Below are positions 18,361 through 26,204 of a stretch of DNA of 64,000 nt, in pieces (positions within the stretch are counted from its first letter, which is position 1; each line of letters opens with the position of its first letter). A program made the position numbers and the translations under genes. Below the pieces are notes generated by a model that was not told the DNA's origin, did not search any database, and saw only the letters and a program-made list of their open reading frames with translations. The DNA comes from Bacillus norwichensis (lineage in GTDB: Bacteria; Bacillota; Bacilli; Bacillales; Bacillaceae_C), in NCBI RefSeq assembly GCF_014836955.1, contig NZ_JACSPV010000010.1, positions 1 through 64,000 on the forward strand, in the 5' to 3' direction.

Positions 18361-19650
18361 GTGGTCGAAAGAAGAAAACCTATTTGGATCAAGGAAGCAG
18401 TTGAAAAGGTAATGGAATATAAAAAAAGAGGGGACGGGGAAACGGTATCTATACTTGAGTGCGATGACCGCTACCTTTATGCTCCGTTGATAGCTGATCA
18501 TGACGTCCCGCCATTTGATCGCTCCCCTTATGATGGTTTTGCATTAAAAGCGAAGGATACGGAGAATGCATCCCGGGATACTCCCTTATTGTTTGAAGTT
18601 ATTGATGAAATTGGGGCGGGGCAGGTCAGCTTGAAGATGGTTGGTCGGTTGGAAGCGGTCCGCATCATGACTGGCGCTCAAATTCCAGATGGGGCAGATT
18701 GTGTGATTATGCTCGAATTGGTTAAAGAGGTCACTGAGGGCGGGAAGAAATACATAGAAATAAAAAGGACTCTTCACGAAGGCGATAATGTTTCCTATCA
18801 AGGGGAAGACGCTCAAAAAGGCAGTCCGCTGATAGATAAAGGGGAGAGAGTCACACCTGGAATTAAAGCGCTGCTTGCCACATTCGGATACAGTAACGTG
18901 AAAGTAGCCCAAAAGCCTACTGTTGGAATCATTGCAACTGGAAGTGAGCTACTTCGCCCTGAAGATGATCTTGTACCAGGAAAAATAAGGGACAGCAATG
19001 GCTACATGATTGAATCACAAGTTCTTCGAACAGGCGGCCTCTATAAAAAATATGATAATTGTGCGGATGATTTGGAAGCATTATATAAGGTAATGGTAGC
19101 AGCACTTGAAGAATGTGATATCGTCATTACAACCGGCGGCGTATCCGTTGGGGATTTTGACTACCTGCCTGAAATCTATAAACGACTTGGAGCAAAACTT
19201 TTATTCAATAAAATAGCCATGCGTCCGGGGAGCGTGACAAGTTGTGCTGAAATAGACGGACGTTTGCTTTTTGGATTATCAGGCAACCCATCAGCTTGTT
19301 TTGTCGGGTTTGAATTGTTTGTTAAACCTTATTTACGCTATTGGATGCATTCTGATCGTCCATATACACGTTTCATTACTGGCGAGTTAAACTCTGATTT
19401 TCCGAAACCAAATCCATTCAGTAGATTTGTAAGAGGCAAACTAAGCTATAAGGATGGAAGGGTATATGCTGAACCTGTGGGATTGGATAAATCGGGGGTA
19501 GTAACATCAATTGCCTGGGCGGATTGTCTCATTATATTACCGGGAGGTACAAGGGGTTATCAGGCTGGAGATTCAGTTGATTTAATCCTACTTGAAGATC
19601 AACAAGGAAGCGGAGTGCCATGGCAGGAAAGAAAATTATCCAAATTGTAG
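18361..19650 (+). CDS. moeA: Molybdopterin molybdenumtransferase MoeA
   Basis: Inserts molybdate into adenylylated molybdopterin. The 430 residues contain the MoeA N-terminal domains (with FDRSPYDGFALKAKD), the central MoCF-binding domain (GIIATGSELL, ITTGGVSVGDFDYLPE, PGSVTSCAEIDGRLLFGLSGNP) and the C-terminal domain IV. The frame is open from TTG 18325, inside moaA. GTG 18361 (MVERRKPIWIKEAV) aligns best with B. subtilis MoeA and has AAGGAG 12 bases upstream. It is tightly coupled to moaA and overlaps mobB by 31 bases. Confidence 0.93.
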   Translation: MVERRKPIWIKEAVEKVMEYKKRGDGETVSILECDDRYLYAPLIADHDVPPFDRSPYDGFALKAKDTENASRDTPLLFEVIDEIGAGQVSLKMVGRLEAVRIMTGAQIPDGADCVIMLELVKEVTEGGKKYIEIKRTLHEGDNVSYQGEDAQKGSPLIDKGERVTPGIKALLATFGYSNVKVAQKPTVGIIATGSELLRPEDDLVPGKIRDSNGYMIESQVLRTGGLYKKYDNCADDLEALYKVMVAALEECDIVITTGGVSVGDFDYLPEIYKRLGAKLLFNKIAMRPGSVTSCAEIDGRLLFGLSGNPSACFVGFELFVKPYLRYWMHSDRPYTRFITGELNSDFPKPNPFSRFVRGKLSYKDGRVYAEPVGLDKSGVVTSIAWADCLIILPGGTRGYQAGDSVDLILLEDQQGSGVPWQERKLSKL

Positions 19651-20135
19651 GATTTCAAAACAGCGGCAAAACGACTTTGATTGAGAGATTGATTACTGCG
19701 TGTAAAGAAATGAAGCTTGCGGTGGGGACAATTAAGCATCATGGTCATGGCAATGCACCTGATCGTGTCTTTTTAAATAAAGATTCAGAGAAACATCAGC
19801 AAGCAGGAGCAATTGTCTCAACAGTTGAAGGAGCGGGTTCGTTACACTTAGAAGCAAAGAAAGAGAAATGGGAGCTGCAGGAGATTGTCCAGATGTATGA
19901 GCAGCTTCCCATTGATATCATCCTAGTTGAAGGGTATAAGAGAATGAACTACCCCAAAGTAGTGCTTGTGCGAAATCCACAAGATGAATTTCTTTTAGAA
20001 GAGTTGACTAATATTATGGCAATCATTTCAAATGAGCCTTTATCCAGTACATCGTCTTCCATCATTTTTAGACAAGAGGAAATGGATCGATTTATTAGTT
20101 GGTTTATGAAGCAAATAAACGCGGCTGAGGACTAA
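19620..20135 (+). CDS. mobB: Molybdopterin-guanine dinucleotide biosynthesis protein MobB
   Basis: A GTP-binding adaptor of about 171 residues that assists MobA-type nucleotide transfer in making the bis-MGD cofactor. The P-loop is GFQNSGKTTLIERL near the N terminus. KHHGHG and the later ILVEGYKRMNYPKVVLVRN are family signatures. The start ATG lies within the last codons of moeA, so translation is probably coupled. Last gene of the Moco operon; no strong terminator was seen before the convergent UPF0180 gene. Confidence 0.93.
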   Translation: MAGKKIIQIVGFQNSGKTTLIERLITACKEMKLAVGTIKHHGHGNAPDRVFLNKDSEKHQQAGAIVSTVEGAGSLHLEAKKEKWELQEIVQMYEQLPIDIILVEGYKRMNYPKVVLVRNPQDEFLLEELTNIMAIISNEPLSSTSSSIIFRQEEMDRFISWFMKQINAAED

Positions 20136-20159
20136 AAGCTGTCTTCAGTCGCATTTATT

Positions 20160-20399
20160 TTAGTGTAGTTTTTCTTCCACTTTTTGGCAGATTTCGTCGG
20201 CAGAAAGACCGTGTGCTTCAATGACAGGAACCTGGGTGCTTGTTGTTTCGATTCCCATGAAATTGGAATCCATCCCAGTGACAACATAACAGTCGATATT
20301 GTTTAAATTTGATGAGGGTGAAAAAGAAACAACCTGGTAGCCCTTTTCCTCAAGCGCTTGTGAAACATTCGTTAAACCTTCTTCGACACCGATTCTCAT
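20160..20399 (-). CDS. UPF0180 family small protein (YkuS-like)
   Basis: A 79-residue protein starting MRIGVEEGLTNVSQALEEKG, followed by a GYQVV strand and VVTGMDSNFMGI. This is the UPF0180/YkuS family of Bacillus: small alpha/beta proteins of unknown function. AAGGAGG lies 7 bases upstream of the ATG used here; an upstream in-frame GTG at 20408 overlaps the ribosome binding site and is unlikely. Confidence 0.8.
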   Translation of the reverse strand: MRIGVEEGLTNVSQALEEKGYQVVSFSPSSNLNNIDCYVVTGMDSNFMGIETTSTQVPVIEAHGLSADEICQKVEEKLH

Positions 20400-20704
20400 T
20401 CGCAACACCTCCTTGTTCTTACTTAATATAGGATGTTCAAAAAGTCACCAAATCATAAGCAGAAAAATCTCTTCGTGTATTTAAACTCGAAAGTATCAAT
20501 CGACAGCGTAAACCAATCGGCTTTCCCTTTTTGCCTCTCCTTTAAATTGTGGAACACGCGCTTATAATTCCATTTTTCACAAAATCATATAAGCATTTCA
20601 TTTGGAAACCCTAAGAGCGGAAATGTATAATATTATTCATGTTTGAAATGTTCAAGTAATTTGGAGCAGAGTTTCTGCAACCATACAAGTTTGGAGGAAA
20701 AAAC
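20400..20704. other. Divergent intergenic region before the DUF1033-fsr pair
   Basis: About 300 bases with no gene. GGAGG at about 20693-20697 serves the next gene. I found no riboswitch or repeat. Confidence 0.4.
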
Positions 20705-21052
20705 ATGGTTCAACAATGGGAAGTGATTTTAATGAAAGGCGAAAGTGAACCGTGGTGGTTTTTTCCAGAGTGGAGAAGCGATATCATTGAAATGTATACT
20801 TACTCAGATTCAAAGGCTGCCATTCAGCAGTATATGTCCCTTTTTCAGGAACTGAAAGAGGAATTTCAATGTGTTAAAGTAAAAAAAACATCTTTGGCTG
20901 CCTTTTGGAACAAAGAGGATGTCTCATACTGTGAACAGTGTGATGATGATCTTCAATTGTATTACGGGCTGCTCATTTTAGCAGATGGTGAGCCCTATCA
21001 ATTTCCGGAGAACGTAGAAAATCCAGTCATGAAGAAAAGAGAGATAAAATGA
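20705..21052 (+). CDS. DUF1033 family protein
   Basis: A 115-residue soluble protein with the early motif EPWWFFPEWRSDI, which is characteristic of DUF1033, a Bacillales family of unknown function. The rest is mixed alpha/beta with a Cys-rich spot (YCEQCDDD). Its stop codon overlaps the ATG of the downstream MFS gene by 4 bases, so the two are translationally coupled. Nothing in the sequence indicates what it does with the transporter. Confidence 0.7.
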   Translation: MVQQWEVILMKGESEPWWFFPEWRSDIIEMYTYSDSKAAIQQYMSLFQELKEEFQCVKVKKTSLAAFWNKEDVSYCEQCDDDLQLYYGLLILADGEPYQFPENVENPVMKKREIK

Positions 21053-22290
21053 GCGCAACTACCAAAATAAAAAACACATCAGCGCCAGACAAAATGCCAA
21101 CAGTCTACGGAATACTTTTTGCAATGAGCGCCAGCCATCTCATGAATGATTCCATTCAATCTGTTGTTCCTGCAATGAATCCGATTTTCGAACAGACGCT
21201 GAATTTGTCGTTTGCGCAAATAGGGTGGATTGCTTTCGTTCTGAATATGACGGCTTCTGTCATGCAACCGGTTTTCGGATATTTTGCAGATAAAAGGCCT
21301 ACCCCTTTTATGCTGCCAATTGGAATGTTTATGAGTATGCTTGGCTTAATTGGTTTTGCTCTTTCTCCCAATTTTTATGTCATCCTTCTCTCAGTCTTTT
21401 TTATAGGTATTGGATCAGCTGTCTTTCATCCGGAAGGTTCCCGCGTTGCTTATATGGCCGCAGGTCCAAAGCGCGGGTTAGCCCAATCCATTTACCAGGT
21501 TGGCGGAAACTTTGGGCAATCTTTAGCGCCAGTCTTTACTGCATTTATTTTCGTTTCGCTTGGTCAAAAGGGCGCGCTTCTATTTACGATTGTCACGATA
21601 ACTGGAATTATTATCCTTTTATACGTCTCAAAATGGTATAAAGGACAGATACAGGATGGAATGAGATTCAGTAAAAAAAACAGGGCCGAGGCACAGGAGT
21701 CTGTTGTCCCTGTTCATAAAAAAATCAAAATCGCAATAGGGCTGCTCATTTTTCTAGTATTCGCGAGGTCGTTCTATGTTGCGGGTATTAATAACTTCTA
21801 TCAGTTTTATTTGATAGAAGATTACGGTCTGACTGTCAAGCACGCGCAATTATATGTATTTATCTTTATGTTTGCCGGAGTATTAGGAACCTTTTTCGGA
21901 GGTCCGATGGCCGACCGTTTTGGTCGCAGAAATGTGATTTTTCTATCCATGGCGGGTGCTGCTCCGCTCACGATTATTTTACCTTTTGTTCCACTTTCAT
22001 GGATCATCCCGATATTTTTTGTTATTGGTTTTATTATTTTATCCAGTTTCAGCGTAGTTGTTGTATATGCGCAAGAAATGCTGCCATCAAAAGTGGGAAT
22101 GGTCTCTGGTCTGATTGTCGGCCTTGCCTTCGGTATGGGGGCAGTGGGAGCTGTATTATTGGGAACATTGGCGGATATGTATAGCATGCGCTTTGTCATG
22201 ATATTATGTGGAATGTTGCCGATTGTAGGTATTCTGACATGGCTGCTTCCAAGTGATGACAAAGTCCGAGAGCTGACATCAGCCGAGTAA
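21049..22290 (+). CDS. MFS transporter, Fsr (fosmidomycin-resistance) type
   Basis: A 413-residue, 12-helix exporter. SHLMNDSIQSVVPAMNPIF at the first helix and GSAVFHPEGSRVAYMAAG after helix 4 are hallmarks of the Fsr branch, which exports fosmidomycin and probably other anionic compounds. A second-half motif A is visible as GGPMADRFGRRNVIF. It is coupled to DUF1033 through an ATGA overlap and ends in a U-tailed hairpin. The natural substrate is unknown. Confidence 0.88.
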   Translation: MSATTKIKNTSAPDKMPTVYGILFAMSASHLMNDSIQSVVPAMNPIFEQTLNLSFAQIGWIAFVLNMTASVMQPVFGYFADKRPTPFMLPIGMFMSMLGLIGFALSPNFYVILLSVFFIGIGSAVFHPEGSRVAYMAAGPKRGLAQSIYQVGGNFGQSLAPVFTAFIFVSLGQKGALLFTIVTITGIIILLYVSKWYKGQIQDGMRFSKKNRAEAQESVVPVHKKIKIAIGLLIFLVFARSFYVAGINNFYQFYLIEDYGLTVKHAQLYVFIFMFAGVLGTFFGGPMADRFGRRNVIFLSMAGAAPLTIILPFVPLSWIIPIFFVIGFIILSSFSVVVVYAQEMLPSKVGMVSGLIVGLAFGMGAVGAVLLGTLADMYSMRFVMILCGMLPIVGILTWLLPSDDKVRELTSAE

Positions 22291-22305
22291 TAACGCTATT
22301 TCATC

Positions 22306-22331
22306 GCCCCGGTTATTCTGGGGTTTTTTCA
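22306..22331 (+). terminator. Terminator of the fsr-type gene
   Basis: Stem CCCCGG/CTGGGG (one G-T pair) with a 5-base loop, followed by TTTTTTC. Confidence 0.85.
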
Positions 22332-22349
22332 TAAATCATTTTCAATTCA

Positions 22350-22462
22350 AAATCAGATTCTCATGTCTAGCTCCGACCTACAGAACGTAGAAGTGCAAGC
22401 GAAGGGACAGAATGACGCGTTCTGAGCCTGCCAGGCGCCCAGCACCCTGCGTTTTTCTTATG
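22350..22462 (+). repeat. 58-bp dispersed repeat, single copy with leader
   Basis: Leader TCATGTCTAGCTCC is followed by one 58-base unit (22375-22432) beginning GACCTACAG and ending GAGCCTGCC, then a tail AGGCGCCCAGCACC...TTTTT. The unit aligns over its whole length with those at 31533, 31591, 44119 and 44177. It lies between the fsr terminator and trhO. Confidence 0.75.
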
Positions 22463-22550
22463 TTTGCCAAGCATCACAAACGGTAGTATAATCTTTATCG
22501 CAACCTACTTTTGTATCTTGCAAATATAAAATCTTAGGTGGTAGTTAAAA

Positions 22551-23522
22551 ATGACAACAAGTAAAGAGTACAGAGTATTATTGTATTATCATTATGTAAC
22601 AATTGAGGATCCGGAGGAGTTTGCGAAGCAGCACTTGAAATTCTGCAAAGAGAACGAACTTAAAGGAAGAATTCTCGTAGCAAATGAAGGGATTAACGGA
22701 ACCGTTTCGGGTACTGTCGAGCAGACAGACAAATATATTGAAATGATGAAAGCTGATCCGCGCTTTACGGATATGGTTTTTAAAATAGACGAAGCGGATG
22801 GACACGCATTTAAAAAGATGCACGTCCGTCCACGGAAGGAATTAGTCACCCTTCGATTGGAAGATGACATCGATCCTCGACAATTGACAGGAACATATTT
22901 GAGTCCGAAGGAATTTTTTGAAGCAATGCAGGAAGAGGATACAGTTGTCCTGGATGCGCGCAATGATTATGAATTCGATCTCGGACACTTCAAAGGTGCT
23001 ATCCGCCCTGACATCAAAACATTTAGAGAGCTGCCTGATTGGATTAGGGAAAATAAAAACAACTTTGAAGGAAAGAGAGTCCTTACGTACTGTACGGGCG
23101 GCATCCGTTGTGAGAAGTTCTCGGGCTGGCTGGTAAGGGAAGGCTTCGAAAATGTCGGTCAGCTTCATGGTGGCATCGTCACTTACGGTAAAGACCCTGA
23201 AGTACAAGGTGAGCTTTGGGATGGACAATGTTATGTATTTGACGGAAGGATTTCTGTTCCAGTTAACCGCAAGGAGCATGTCATTGTTGGGAAGGACTAT
23301 TTTGATGGTGAACCTTGTGAAAGATACGTGAACTGTGCAAATCCAGAGTGCAACAGGCAATTCCTAAGCTCTGAGGAAAACGAGCATAAATATATGCGCA
23401 GTTGTTCTGATGAGTGCCGCGTACATCCTCGCAATCTTTATGTGAAGGAACACAATTTAAGCGAAGATGAGATTAATGAGCGCATTAAAAAACTTGAAGA
23501 CGAAAAGGCATTGAATATCTAA
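22551..23522 (+). CDS. trhO: tRNA uridine(34) hydroxylase TrhO (rhodanese family)
   Basis: Oxygen-dependent hydroxylase that makes 5-hydroxyuridine at position 34 of certain tRNAs. The 323 residues have an N-terminal ferredoxin-like domain (about 1-95; [11 protein letters not shown]), a central rhodanese domain (about 115-215) with catalytic loop [14 protein letters not shown], and a Cys-rich C terminus ([19 protein letters not shown]) that looks like a zinc site. This is the full-length form typical of YbfQ/TrhO in Bacillus. It is monocistronic and flanked by terminators. Confidence 0.92.
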   Translation: MTTSKEYRVLLYYHYVTIEDPEEFAKQHLKFCKENELKGRILVANEGINGTVSGTVEQTDKYIEMMKADPRFTDMVFKIDEADGHAFKKMHVRPRKELVTLRLEDDIDPRQLTGTYLSPKEFFEAMQEEDTVVLDARNDYEFDLGHFKGAIRPDIKTFRELPDWIRENKNNFEGKRVLTYCTGGIRCEKFSGWLVREGFENVGQLHGGIVTYGKDPEVQGELWDGQCYVFDGRISVPVNRKEHVIVGKDYFDGEPCERYVNCANPECNRQFLSSEENEHKYMRSCSDECRVHPRNLYVKEHNLSEDEINERIKKLEDEKALNI

Positions 23523-23528
23523 CTGAGG

Positions 23529-23563
23529 AACCCGTTCATCTATATAAGATGGCGGGTTTTTCA
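23529..23563 (+). terminator. Terminator of trhO
   Basis: AACCCG...ATCT pairs with AGAT...CGGGTT around a short loop, followed by a TTTTTC tract. Confidence 0.85.
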
Positions 23564-23630
23564 TTAGTGTTTTACCGTAGGAATGTGCAATAATGTATAT
23601 ATCGCTATATAGAGAGAAACGAGGGAGTTT

Positions 23631-24701
23631 ATGGTTAAAGAAAAATGGTTCAGGATTGGAACAGGCATTATTATGGCTTTTTTGATCATTTTTCTGGGCA
23701 CAAAGGTGAGCTTTATCTTTACCCCGTTAGTGATCATTATCCAAACGCTGTTGCCGCCTATTGTCATTAGTGGTATTCTTTACTACCTGCTGCGGCCGAT
23801 TGTTAACTTACTGGAAAAAAAAATACCTCGAACCTTGGCAATTGTGATTGTTTTTGTTGGGATTGCAGGTATAATGACAGCGGCGGTTTTTATAATAGGC
23901 CCGGAACTGCAAAGACAGTATAATCTTTTTATGAAAAACCTGCCTGCGTATTCCAAGTATATACAGGAGTGGGTTCTTGCCACGATGGATCAAGACTGGT
24001 TCCAACGATTCCAAGAGAACGAATATTTATCTGTGGAAAAAATTACGACTTATTTGCAAAATAATGCACAAACCATGCTTCAGGATGCTGGTTTAAAAAT
24101 TGCGAGCACTGTCGGATTTGTTGCCAATATTCTAATGATACTTGTACTGGTTCCGTTTGTTCTATTTTTCATCCTTAAGGATGGAAGGCAGGCGCCGACT
24201 TTTTTATTGAAAATCCTGCCTAAAAAACATCAAAATGAAGGAATAAATATTTTAAAGGACATGGACGAAGCTTTAAGCGCATATATCCAGGGCCAACTTA
24301 TCGTCAGTTTCTGTGTGGGATTGACCGCTTATATTGGTTATTTGATTATCGGTCTGGATTATGCCCTTGTTCTTGGTTTTGTTGCTATGATTACAAACGT
24401 AATTCCTTTTATCGGGCCATGGATTGGAACATTTCCTGCGGTGATTGTTGGGCTACTTGATTCTCCTTTTCATGCGCTTCTCGTTGTCATAGTGGTTGTG
24501 ATTGTACAGCAAATTGACAGCAATATCACCTCACCGCTTGTTATGGGGAAAAAGCTGAATATCCATCCATTAACTATTATTTTTGTCCTATTGGTGGCCG
24601 GGAAATTTGGTGGACTGCTTGGTTTGATTTTTGCTGTTCCAGTATACGCGCTGTTAAAAGTCATTGTCACTCATTTGTATCGATATGTTAGACTTGATTA
24701 A
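23631..24701 (+). CDS. AI-2E family transporter (permease)
   Basis: A 356-residue membrane protein of the AI-2E/TerC-unrelated permease superfamily (formerly UPF0118). It has two N-terminal hydrophobic segments, a central soluble stretch (about residues 95-160) and a C-terminal block with LVPFVLFFILKDGR, ITNVIPFIGPWIGTFPAVIV and QQIDSNITSPLVMGKKLNIHP, the family's signatures. Members have been linked to autoinducer export, Na/H exchange or general efflux, so substrate is open. Start ATG 23631 follows GAGGGAG. Monocistronic with a terminator. Confidence 0.88.
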   Translation: MVKEKWFRIGTGIIMAFLIIFLGTKVSFIFTPLVIIIQTLLPPIVISGILYYLLRPIVNLLEKKIPRTLAIVIVFVGIAGIMTAAVFIIGPELQRQYNLFMKNLPAYSKYIQEWVLATMDQDWFQRFQENEYLSVEKITTYLQNNAQTMLQDAGLKIASTVGFVANILMILVLVPFVLFFILKDGRQAPTFLLKILPKKHQNEGINILKDMDEALSAYIQGQLIVSFCVGLTAYIGYLIIGLDYALVLGFVAMITNVIPFIGPWIGTFPAVIVGLLDSPFHALLVVIVVVIVQQIDSNITSPLVMGKKLNIHPLTIIFVLLVAGKFGGLLGLIFAVPVYALLKVIVTHLYRYVRLD

Positions 24702-24724
24702 ACCCGCGAAATGCGGGTTTTTGT
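24701..24724 (+). terminator. Terminator of the AI-2E transporter gene
   Basis: AACCCGC/GCGGGTT stem with a GAAAT loop, followed by TTTTGTT. It begins at the stop codon. Confidence 0.85.
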
Positions 24725-24806
24725 TATTTTTTTCATCTAATAAATAAGCGAATTTCTCATAAAATAGAAACGTTCTTCAGAACAATGAATGATGGAGGGA
24801 TTGCAA

Positions 24807-25010
24807 ATGACTGTTATTAATAACGTGAAGCAGACTCTGACAGGATTAAAAAGTGCTCAGGCAAGCTTGGAAGGTTTTGCACTTCAGACAGACAACGAAC
24901 AAGCTAAGCAATTATATAAGGCTACTGCACAGCAAACGCAGGCCATTATTGATGCGCTTGAACCACGAGTTCAGGAAATTATTCAGGAAGAACCGCAATA
25001 TAATCAATAA
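24807..25010 (+). CDS. DUF1657 domain protein (first of operon)
   Basis: A 67-residue, almost wholly helical protein: MTVINNVKQTLTGLKSAQ, then a conserved LEGFALQTDNEQAKQLY stretch. DUF1657 proteins occur in spore-forming Bacillales next to DUF421 proteins. The frame opens at 24789, but GGAGGG fits ATG 24807. It is followed by a second DUF1657 gene and then a DUF421-DUF1657 fusion, with short gaps (66 and 15 bases), so the three form an operon. Expression in the forespore is suggested by family knowledge, not by a promoter I could confirm. Confidence 0.85.
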   Translation: MTVINNVKQTLTGLKSAQASLEGFALQTDNEQAKQLYKATAQQTQAIIDALEPRVQEIIQEEPQYNQ

Positions 25011-25076
25011 CCACTCTGAAAAGGAACAGAACGAAACTGCTTCTGTTCCTTTTTGAGAATAAAGGAGGGGCATGAT

Positions 25077-25283
25077 TTGACTGTCATTTCTGATGTAAAA
25101 ACAACACTTGCAACGATGAAAGGAATACAAGCATCTTTTAGTAAATTAGCTATGACAAGTACGGGACAGGAAGCAAAGAAGATATTCCACGAGTGTATGA
25201 TGGACACGGAGCCCATTATCTCTGATTTGCAAAAACGGGTTGAATGGATGATGGCGGAAGAATTGCAATATAAGAACTCTTAA
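25077..25283 (+). CDS. DUF1657 domain protein (second of operon)
   Basis: A 68-residue helical protein, paralogous to the preceding gene: TVISDVKTTLATMKGIQASF and a later EAKKIFHECM. It starts at TTG 25077 behind AAGGAGGGG. It has diverged from its neighbour, notably in lacking the SFAL/GFAL phrase. It sits 15 bases before the 2Duf-type gene. No enzymatic motif is present; it probably acts as a partner or stabiliser of the membrane protein. Confidence 0.82.
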   Translation: MTVISDVKTTLATMKGIQASFSKLAMTSTGQEAKKIFHECMMDTEPIISDLQKRVEWMMAEELQYKNS

Positions 25284-25298
25284 AAGGGAGGCTATAAC

Positions 25299-26165
25299 TT
25301 GGATATTCCCCAGTGGCTCAACATAATTATACGGTCAGTGCTTTTAGTGCTTGTATTATTTTTACTCACAAAATGGCTGGGAAAGAAGCAGCTATCGCAA
25401 TTATCCTTCTTTGAGTATATAGCCGGTATCACAATTGGCAGTATTGCAGCTGAAATTTCAACAGGGCTGGAAACAAATTTTTTTCATGGTTTATATAGCA
25501 TGCTTGTATGGACAGCTATCCCATTCTTTGCAGGTTTACTTGCCATCAAGAGTAAGAAAGCTAGGGACTTTATTGAAGGCCGCGAAACAGTTGTAATAAA
25601 AAATGGAAAAATTCAAGAGGAAAATCTAACAAAGCAGAAGTACACTGTGGATGAGTTACTTCATCTTTTAAGAAAAAAGAACGCTTTTCAAGTTTCGGAT
25701 GTAGAGTTTGCAGTGCTTGAAGCAAATGGAGATTTAAATGTATTGCTTAAAAAAGAAAAACAGCCGGTAACACCTCATGATTTAAATTTAGAGACTGCAC
25801 CTGTAAAAGTTCCCGAAACTGTCATATTAGAAGGGAAAATTATGGATTCAGGGCTTGCAGCCTGCGGATTAACAAGAGAATGGCTTGATGTAGAGCTACA
25901 AAGACTAGGGATCGTCCTTGATAACGTATATATTGGACAAGTGGACTCTTATGGACAATTAACGGTCGATTTATATGATGATAAGATCAAGGTTCCAAAT
26001 CCGCAGGAAAAACCTATGCTGTTAAGTGCTTTAAAAAAATGTCAGGCTGATCTTGAAAGCTTTGCATTGGCTACAGAAAATGAATCGGCTAAGCAGATGT
26101 ACAAAGAACACTCGAAAAAGCTGGCGGACATTATAAAAAAATCAGAATATCTGCTTGTAAATTAA
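25299..26165 (+). CDS. DUF421-DUF1657 fusion membrane protein (2Duf type)
   Basis: A 288-residue protein. Residues 1-85 hold three hydrophobic segments, then a DUF421 (YetF-type) cytosolic region (about 86-215) with YTVDELLHLLRKKNAFQVSD and VILEGKIMDSGL. The C-terminal ~65 residues (ALKKCQADLESFALATENES onward) are a DUF1657 domain like the two small genes upstream. Proteins with this fusion (2Duf) are known from spoVA-2mob operons of Bacillus, where they raise wet-heat resistance of spores by changing the inner membrane. Start TTG 25299 has AGGGAGG. Here it is not linked to spoVA genes. It is followed by a bidirectional terminator. Confidence 0.85.
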   Translation: MDIPQWLNIIIRSVLLVLVLFLLTKWLGKKQLSQLSFFEYIAGITIGSIAAEISTGLETNFFHGLYSMLVWTAIPFFAGLLAIKSKKARDFIEGRETVVIKNGKIQEENLTKQKYTVDELLHLLRKKNAFQVSDVEFAVLEANGDLNVLLKKEKQPVTPHDLNLETAPVKVPETVILEGKIMDSGLAACGLTREWLDVELQRLGIVLDNVYIGQVDSYGQLTVDLYDDKIKVPNPQEKPMLLSALKKCQADLESFALATENESAKQMYKEHSKKLADIIKKSEYLLVN

Positions 26166-26167
26166 AA

Positions 26168-26204
26168 AGGGGCCATCCGCGATTTGGACGCCCCTTTGAT
26201 TTTT
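26168..26204. terminator. Bidirectional terminator between the 2Duf-type gene and ykpA
   Basis: AAAGGGGC/GCCCCTTT stem enclosing a 15-base interval that can also pair partly, with A-rich and T-rich flanks on opposite sides. Confidence 0.8.

Noticed and set aside
24720-24806. Possible sigma-G promoter (CATAAAATA) before the DUF1657 operon
   Set aside because: The -10 match is partial and no TGMATA-like -35 lies 17-18 bases upstream; forespore expression remains a family-based inference.
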